This document shows positions 52,134 through 56,278 of a DNA stretch of 56,278 nucleotides, one piece after another. The notes under the pieces are model-generated. The model ran no database searches and was not told where the DNA came from. It saw nothing but the letters and a program-made list of their open reading frames with translations. The translations under genes were made by a program, and so were the position numbers. Each line of letters opens with the position of its first letter. Positions within the stretch are counted from its first letter, which is position 1. The stretch is from JBBRBB01 sp038206235 (lineage in GTDB: Bacteria > Bacteroidota > Bacteroidia > Chitinophagales > Chitinophagaceae): contig JBBRBB010000027.1 of NCBI GenBank assembly GCA_038206235.1, positions 1 to 56,278 of the forward strand, written 5' to 3'.

Positions 52134-53426
52134 ATGAATAAAAATGTTTTTTTATTACTGTTTTTTATTTTAAAATTTTCTACAGTTCACGCCCAGCGCC
52201 AGCCCGATAAAATTTTTATGCCCAACATCAGCGGCGTAAAATTATTTGGATTCGGTAATCAAATATCTTATCCTATTATTCAGCTGGGTGCAGAAATGCA
52301 AATGGAAATTCATTTTGATGATTTAGATGCAACCGTAAAAAATTATAATTATACTTATCAGTTATGCAATGCAGACTGGCAGCCTGTTGACCTTAGCACA
52401 TTTGATTACGTACAAGGATTTACTCAGGGCAGGTTCAGTCAATACCGTTCTTCATCAGTCGCAAAAACAAAATATATTCATTACCAGTCTTTGCTTCCCG
52501 AAAAAAGTTGTATGCCCACTAAAAGCGGAAATTATTTATTAAAGGTTTATTTGAATGGAGACACTTCTAAGCTTGCCTTTACGAAGCGTGTACTGATATT
52601 AAATAATGTAGTTCCCATTGGGGCTAAAATTACGCAACCTTTCAACTCAGAATTATTTCACACATATCAGAAGGTTCAGTTCAGCATTGATAAATCGAAG
52701 ATCAATATCATTAACCCGCAGCAGCAATTAAAAGTGGTAGTGTTACAAAACTATCGCTGGGATAATGCTGTTACAGGGAAGCAACCATTATTTATGCGTG
52801 GAAATTTTTATGAATATAATGGCGAGCAGGATTTTCTTTTTCCCGCAGGAAAAGAATTTCGCTGGGCAGATTTGCGAAGCTTCCGTTTTCAAAGCGAAAG
52901 AGTAGATAGCGCCAATTTGTACAATCATCCTTTTGACGTGTGGTTAAAACCAGACCATGAACGAAACAAGCTCACCTATTTATTTTATGAAGACCTCGAT
53001 GGCTTTTTTGAAATAAGCGCCACCGATGTAAACAATCCATGGTGGCAGGGCGACTATGCAAATGTTCATTTTGTTTTTGCGCCGGTAGATAATCAGCCCT
53101 TTCATGATAAGTATATTTACCTCACCGGGGAAATGAATGGCAATCTTATGGATGATGATGCAAAAATGGATTACAATGCTGAAAAAGGAATTTATGAAAA
53201 AACATTATTTCTGAAACAGGGCTTTTATAGTTATAATTATATTACAAAAGATATCAGCGATAAAAATAAATATGGAAAATATGAAACAGCACAAACCGAG
53301 GGCAACTATTGGGAAACAGAAAATAATTATACTATACTTGTTTACTATCGTTCGTTAAGCGACAGAGCCGATGAGCTGGTGGGAGCCGTTACCATTAACA
53401 GCAGGAATTTCAAGAACGGGTTTTAG
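52134..53426 (+). CDS. DUF5103 (type IX secretion plug-type) exported protein
   Basis: A 430-residue protein with a signal peptide (to HAQ, about residue 21). DUF5103 blocks follow: LGAEMQMEIHFDDLDATVKN, YQLCNADWQPVDLSTFDYVQ, VLILNN and AENGEY-like ends. PorV/Plug proteins of the T9SS translocon belong to this group, so it may plug the SprA channel or be an associated surface protein. The presence of T9SS cargo genes in the window (9516, 25700) fits. The start at 52134 is the only good one. Confidence 0.8.
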   Translation: MNKNVFLLLFFILKFSTVHAQRQPDKIFMPNISGVKLFGFGNQISYPIIQLGAEMQMEIHFDDLDATVKNYNYTYQLCNADWQPVDLSTFDYVQGFTQGRFSQYRSSSVAKTKYIHYQSLLPEKSCMPTKSGNYLLKVYLNGDTSKLAFTKRVLILNNVVPIGAKITQPFNSELFHTYQKVQFSIDKSKINIINPQQQLKVVVLQNYRWDNAVTGKQPLFMRGNFYEYNGEQDFLFPAGKEFRWADLRSFRFQSERVDSANLYNHPFDVWLKPDHERNKLTYLFYEDLDGFFEISATDVNNPWWQGDYANVHFVFAPVDNQPFHDKYIYLTGEMNGNLMDDDAKMDYNAEKGIYEKTLFLKQGFYSYNYITKDISDKNKYGKYETAQTEGNYWETENNYTILVYYRSLSDRADELVGAVTINSRNFKNGF

Positions 53427-53442
53427 AATTTTTTAAAACCAC

Positions 53443-53475
53443 AACCCCGATGGTTTTAAAAACCATCTGGGTTTT
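53443..53475. terminator. Bidirectional terminator
   Basis: AACCCCGATGGTTTT and AAAACCATCTGGGTT form a stem ending in T runs on both strands. It separates the convergent DUF5103 and outer-membrane-protein genes. Confidence 0.85.
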
Positions 53476-53511
53476 ACCATTTCAAACAAGAGCGCCCAAA
53501 ACCGCGGCACA

Positions 53512-54903
53512 TCAATAACTAAAAGAGAATCCACCATTATTGGCTTCACCAAGCCTTGGGTTCACAATGTTGTTGTAAATTGAGCCAAACCGATAACTGA
53601 GACCAAAACCGGTAAAATAGCTAAAGCTGTTTCTTAATAACCGCTGCCGGATTAGCACCTGTGTTTGCGTTGCATCTCCCTTTTGCAATTCCACCTGGTC
53701 ATGAATGATGGATGCTCCTCCATAAAAATTAAAGCTCAATCCTTTTACAATACGGAATTCGCCATTGGCATACACTCCATAGTTATTCCATTTCCAGTTG
53801 AAAAAATAATTTGACCAGCTGAGTGAGGCAGAAACCGAACCCCATTTCTGTGTAAAATTCAAATCAAAAGACAGGGTCTGCTGCATCAGCCATTCTGTTG
53901 TTTTACTTCTCCATGTTGTATCCCGGTAATTGTTATAAACACCACCGATGCGGTATAAAAACCCCATATATTTAGTGGTAAAAATTTTATAAGGGAAAAT
54001 AGAATACTCGATCGCAGGCTTTACAGAAAATGAGCCATCAATGTTATCATAAGAGCTGCTGTAGTAATTAGAAAAGAGCCCGGATGACCAATGGTCGTTT
54101 ATGCTTACGGCAACAGTGCCGCTTATTTTGGAGTTTGTATTCTTGCTTAGCGTGGTATCACTAAAAATAAGTTCGCCTGTGGTGTCGTTGTATAGCTTAT
54201 AGATGTAACGGTCCTGCGTGATTCCGTATCCCGAATAAAAGTTCAGCTTTAATTTTTCAGTAATGCGGCTCGAGGTTAAGCGCAATCGTGTATTGAAAGA
54301 GTTGTAATTATCATCACCATTAAAATTTCCATTCAACCCCATGTTGAATACCCATGCATTCCATTTATCTTTTTGAGGGGTGGTTTGTGCTTCTTTTTGT
54401 TCAGCGGACTGCTCGTCAACAGAAATTTGGATTCTGGAAGCGAGATTGGTTTTTGCTAAAAAAGGAATAAGCCCCAGTTTTAGCGACTGAACCATTTTTT
54501 TGCGGTCTTCATCATCCGTTTCCACAGCGGTGCGTATATAAGAGAGCGTATCTTTTAGCGATGCAAAATTCTCTAATCCTTCAAAGTATAGTTTGTATTC
54601 CCGTCCACCCCCTCCCGTGAATGAAGTTGTGATAAGCACATATACATTGCAGGCATAACGGTCATTCACATAATCAATGTATTTAATTTCAGACCTTATA
54701 TAATCAAAAGGACAAGGCCAGGATGGGCAATCAATAAACACTTTCAAACCCTGATTTGCCACAATATTATTGTTTTGACCAAGAGATGAAAGGCACGATA
54801 GAGACGCCAAACAGATAACAAACCATTTAAAGGAATTTTCTAACCTGCTTGGTTTTTTTAATTGAAAACAATTTCTTGTAATTCCTGTAATTATTGAGTT
54901 CAT
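53512..54903 (-). CDS. Probable outer-membrane beta-barrel protein, family unknown
   Basis: A 463-residue exported protein. A signal region lies at about residues 25-45 (WFVICLASLSCLSSLG), so the real start may be a later Met or the long N-terminus. A cysteine-containing domain (IDCPSWPCPFDYIRSEIKYI) precedes many amphipathic strands with aromatic girdles (SGYGITQDRYIYKL, NYYSSSYDNIDGSF, SWSNYFFNWKWNNYG) and ends in a typical barrel terminus (GFGLSYRFGSIYNN, FSFSY). Function is unknown. Confidence 0.65.
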   Translation of the reverse strand: MNSIITGITRNCFQLKKPSRLENSFKWFVICLASLSCLSSLGQNNNIVANQGLKVFIDCPSWPCPFDYIRSEIKYIDYVNDRYACNVYVLITTSFTGGGGREYKLYFEGLENFASLKDTLSYIRTAVETDDEDRKKMVQSLKLGLIPFLAKTNLASRIQISVDEQSAEQKEAQTTPQKDKWNAWVFNMGLNGNFNGDDNYNSFNTRLRLTSSRITEKLKLNFYSGYGITQDRYIYKLYNDTTGELIFSDTTLSKNTNSKISGTVAVSINDHWSSGLFSNYYSSSYDNIDGSFSVKPAIEYSIFPYKIFTTKYMGFLYRIGGVYNNYRDTTWRSKTTEWLMQQTLSFDLNFTQKWGSVSASLSWSNYFFNWKWNNYGVYANGEFRIVKGLSFNFYGGASIIHDQVELQKGDATQTQVLIRQRLLRNSFSYFTGFGLSYRFGSIYNNIVNPRLGEANNGGFSFSY

Positions 54904-55060
54904 TGGGGAAGTTTTATGTTTGAAGATAGTTATTCATCTTACTTAAATACCTTCTGCGTTGAATTTGCTACCCATATTTTTTATTTTTTTCTTCTTTAAA
55001 GAGAGATATTTGAAACAATGGTAAGTTTTCTCTATTAGTCATTAATGCAAACAAAATAAT

Positions 55061-55068
55061 TACATTTG
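55061..55068 (+). promoter_or_regulatory. -7 element (TACATTTG) for the SRP RNA
   Basis: TACATTTG matches the Bacteroidota TAnnTTTG -7 element and lies a few bases before the SRP RNA. No clear TTTG is found 19 bases upstream. Confidence 0.55.
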
Positions 55069-55071
55069 CGG

Positions 55072-55170
55072 CGGCAGGTCTTACACGACCAGCTCCTGCT
55101 GAAACCTCCCAGGGCCGGAAGGCAGCAAGAGTAAGCGGTTGCAGCGGTGCGATGTAATAAGCCTGCCATT
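55072..55170 (+). ncRNA. ffs: Bacterial signal recognition particle RNA (4.5S type)
   Basis: The apical hallmark CTCCCAGGGCCGGAAGGCAG followed by CAAGAGTAAGCGG gives the Ffh-binding helix with GGAA tetraloop. The ends GGCAGG and CCTGCC pair. A T run follows. It is the RNA of the particle that targets proteins to the membrane. Confidence 0.93.
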
Positions 55171-55233
55171 TTTTATTTAAGATTAAATATTTAATATTTG
55201 TCTATTTAATCCTTGTCAATCTAAATTCGTGAA

Positions 55234-55620
55234 ATGAATTCATTAGACCTTCAAAATCGTTTGAAAGCTTTTGCATATCGCATTGTTCCGCTTTGTGAAT
55301 CACTTCCGTCAAAAAAAATTAGTAGAATTATCGGGGACCAATTACTGCGTTCTTCTTTTTCTGCTGACGCAAATTATCGGGCAGCTTGCAAAGCTCAATC
55401 TGGCAGGGCTTTTAAATCAAAACTAAGTATTGCTTTCGAGGAAATTGATGAAGTTTTATTTTGGATTGAAGTAATTTCAGACCTTAATTTAATCAAGAAA
55501 CAAAAACTAATTTTAATAACTAAAGAAGCGGATGAATTAGCAAGAATACTTGCGTCATCACGAATAACTTTAGAGAAGAAAGCATCCGATAAAATATTAA
55601 ATATTCAATCTTCAATATGA
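55234..55620 (+). CDS. Four-helix-bundle protein (23S rRNA intervening-sequence type)
   Basis: A 128-residue all-helical protein: NRLKAFAYRIVPLCESLPSK, the RSSFSADANYRAACKAQSG loop and KLSIAFEEIDEVLFWIEVIS match the S23/IVP family. Members are often found inside 23S rRNA intervening sequences, but here the gene lies alone between the SRP RNA and the transaldolase gene. Its stop overlaps the tal start (ATGA). Confidence 0.85.
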   Translation: MNSLDLQNRLKAFAYRIVPLCESLPSKKISRIIGDQLLRSSFSADANYRAACKAQSGRAFKSKLSIAFEEIDEVLFWIEVISDLNLIKKQKLILITKEADELARILASSRITLEKKASDKILNIQSSI

Positions 55621-56270
55621 AATTCTTTATTGATACCGCAAACCTTGCACAAATTAAAGAAGCCAATGAGCTTGGCATTCTTGATGGTGTTACTACCAAT
55701 CCATCTTTGATGGCAAAAGAAGGAATTAAAGGTGAAGAAGCTATTACCAATCATTACAAAACCATTTGCGAAATTGTGAATGGCGATGTTAGCGCAGAAG
55801 TAATTTCTACAGACTTTGATGGAATTGTTGCAGAAGGAAAAAAGCTTGCCGCTATACATAGAAACATTGTTGTAAAAGTTCCGATGATTAAAGATGGTGT
55901 TAAGGCAATGAAATGGTTTACAGATAATGGAATAAGAACAAACTGCACGCTTATATTTTCTGCAGGTCAGGCTATACTTGCCGCAAAAGTAGGCGCAGCT
56001 TATGTTTCACCATTTATTGGACGGATTGATGATAGCGGCTGGGATGGAATGGAATTGATTGGGCAAATCAGTCATATCTTTCAAACACAGGGTTTTACAA
56101 CAAAAATCTTAGCGGCTTCTATACGTACTTCACTGCACATTGTGCGTGCAGCAGAATTGGGCGCCGATGTTTGCACTTGTCCCTTAGAACCAATACTTGG
56201 ATTATTAAAACATCCGCTCACAGATATTGGTCTTGCCAAGTTTTTAGAAGATGCGAAGAAGAGTATGTAA
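55617..56270 (+). CDS. Transaldolase (fructose-6-phosphate aldolase type)
   Basis: A 217-residue short transaldolase: MKFFIDTANLAQIKEANELG, DGVTTNPSLMAKEG, the catalytic Lys in VVKVPMIKDG, NCTLIFSAGQAILAAKVGA and SPFIGRIDDSGWDG. Acts in the pentose phosphate pathway or as an F6P aldolase. Coupled to the four-helix-bundle gene by an ATGA overlap. Confidence 0.92.
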   Translation: MKFFIDTANLAQIKEANELGILDGVTTNPSLMAKEGIKGEEAITNHYKTICEIVNGDVSAEVISTDFDGIVAEGKKLAAIHRNIVVKVPMIKDGVKAMKWFTDNGIRTNCTLIFSAGQAILAAKVGAAYVSPFIGRIDDSGWDGMELIGQISHIFQTQGFTTKILAASIRTSLHIVRAAELGADVCTCPLEPILGLLKHPLTDIGLAKFLEDAKKSM

Positions 56271-56278
56271 TGTCAACT

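Overview
The window looks like a chromosomal piece of an AT-rich member of the Bacteroidota, most likely near the Chitinophagaceae. The evidence is type IX secretion (T9SS) C-terminal sorting domains, a T9SS plug-type DUF5103 protein, a TamL-type lipoprotein/barrel, and TTTG-N19-TAnnTTTG promoters. No ribosomal RNA, CRISPR array, prophage or integrase gene is visible.

Layout. (1) 1-3.77 kb is an accessory array. It starts with the N-terminus of an IS30-type transposase. Small exported-protein genes follow, all on the minus strand, each followed by a palindromic unit of about 200 bp (sites A-D, plus a shorter site E). (2) 3.77-9.5 kb holds a mntH-type transporter behind a broken mntR, a broken YoeB-type toxin with an intact antitoxin, pgk coupled to a DUF433/DUF5615 toxin-antitoxin pair, gap, and a tRNA-Glu with a recognisable promoter and terminator. 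(3) 9.5-14.3 kb holds a large T9SS-exported repeat protein and two truncated genes that meet head to head. (4) 14.2-25.7 kb is bounded by a 44-bp direct repeat. It contains a giant cyclic-glucan-synthase-like protein (2916 aa) and a frameshifted beta-lactamase-family gene. (5) 25.7-30 kb has a seven-repeat T9SS protein and a histidine kinase/response regulator pair. (6) 31.2-35.8 kb is a plus-strand cluster: two Met-rich exported proteins, a lipoprotein paralogous to one of them, an RclC/YkgB-like membrane protein, msrB and an msrB relic. It looks like a reactive-oxidant defence locus. (7) 35.8-47.8 kb is mostly core genes: deacetylase-like, Uma2-like, lutB-like, arginase family, CrtA-like, two tandem esterases, truB, tamL and an rRNA methyltransferase. 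(8) 47.9-52.1 kb is a second variable region. Small monooxygenase-like and DUF6157 genes sit between palindrome fragments, inserted between relics of a GH97 enzyme and a HicB antitoxin; a RelE-type relic follows lolE. (9) 52.1-56.3 kb has the DUF5103 protein, an outer-membrane protein, the SRP RNA, a four-helix-bundle gene and a transaldolase.

Two systems deserve attention. The first is the set of equal-length, sequence-diverged palindromes that separate single small genes, an attC-like cassette architecture without a visible integrase. The second is the Met-rich exported protein / RclC / MsrB locus. The window also holds relics of several toxin-antitoxin modules and many single-base frameshifts. 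Some of those frameshifts lie in homopolymers and could be assembly errors.
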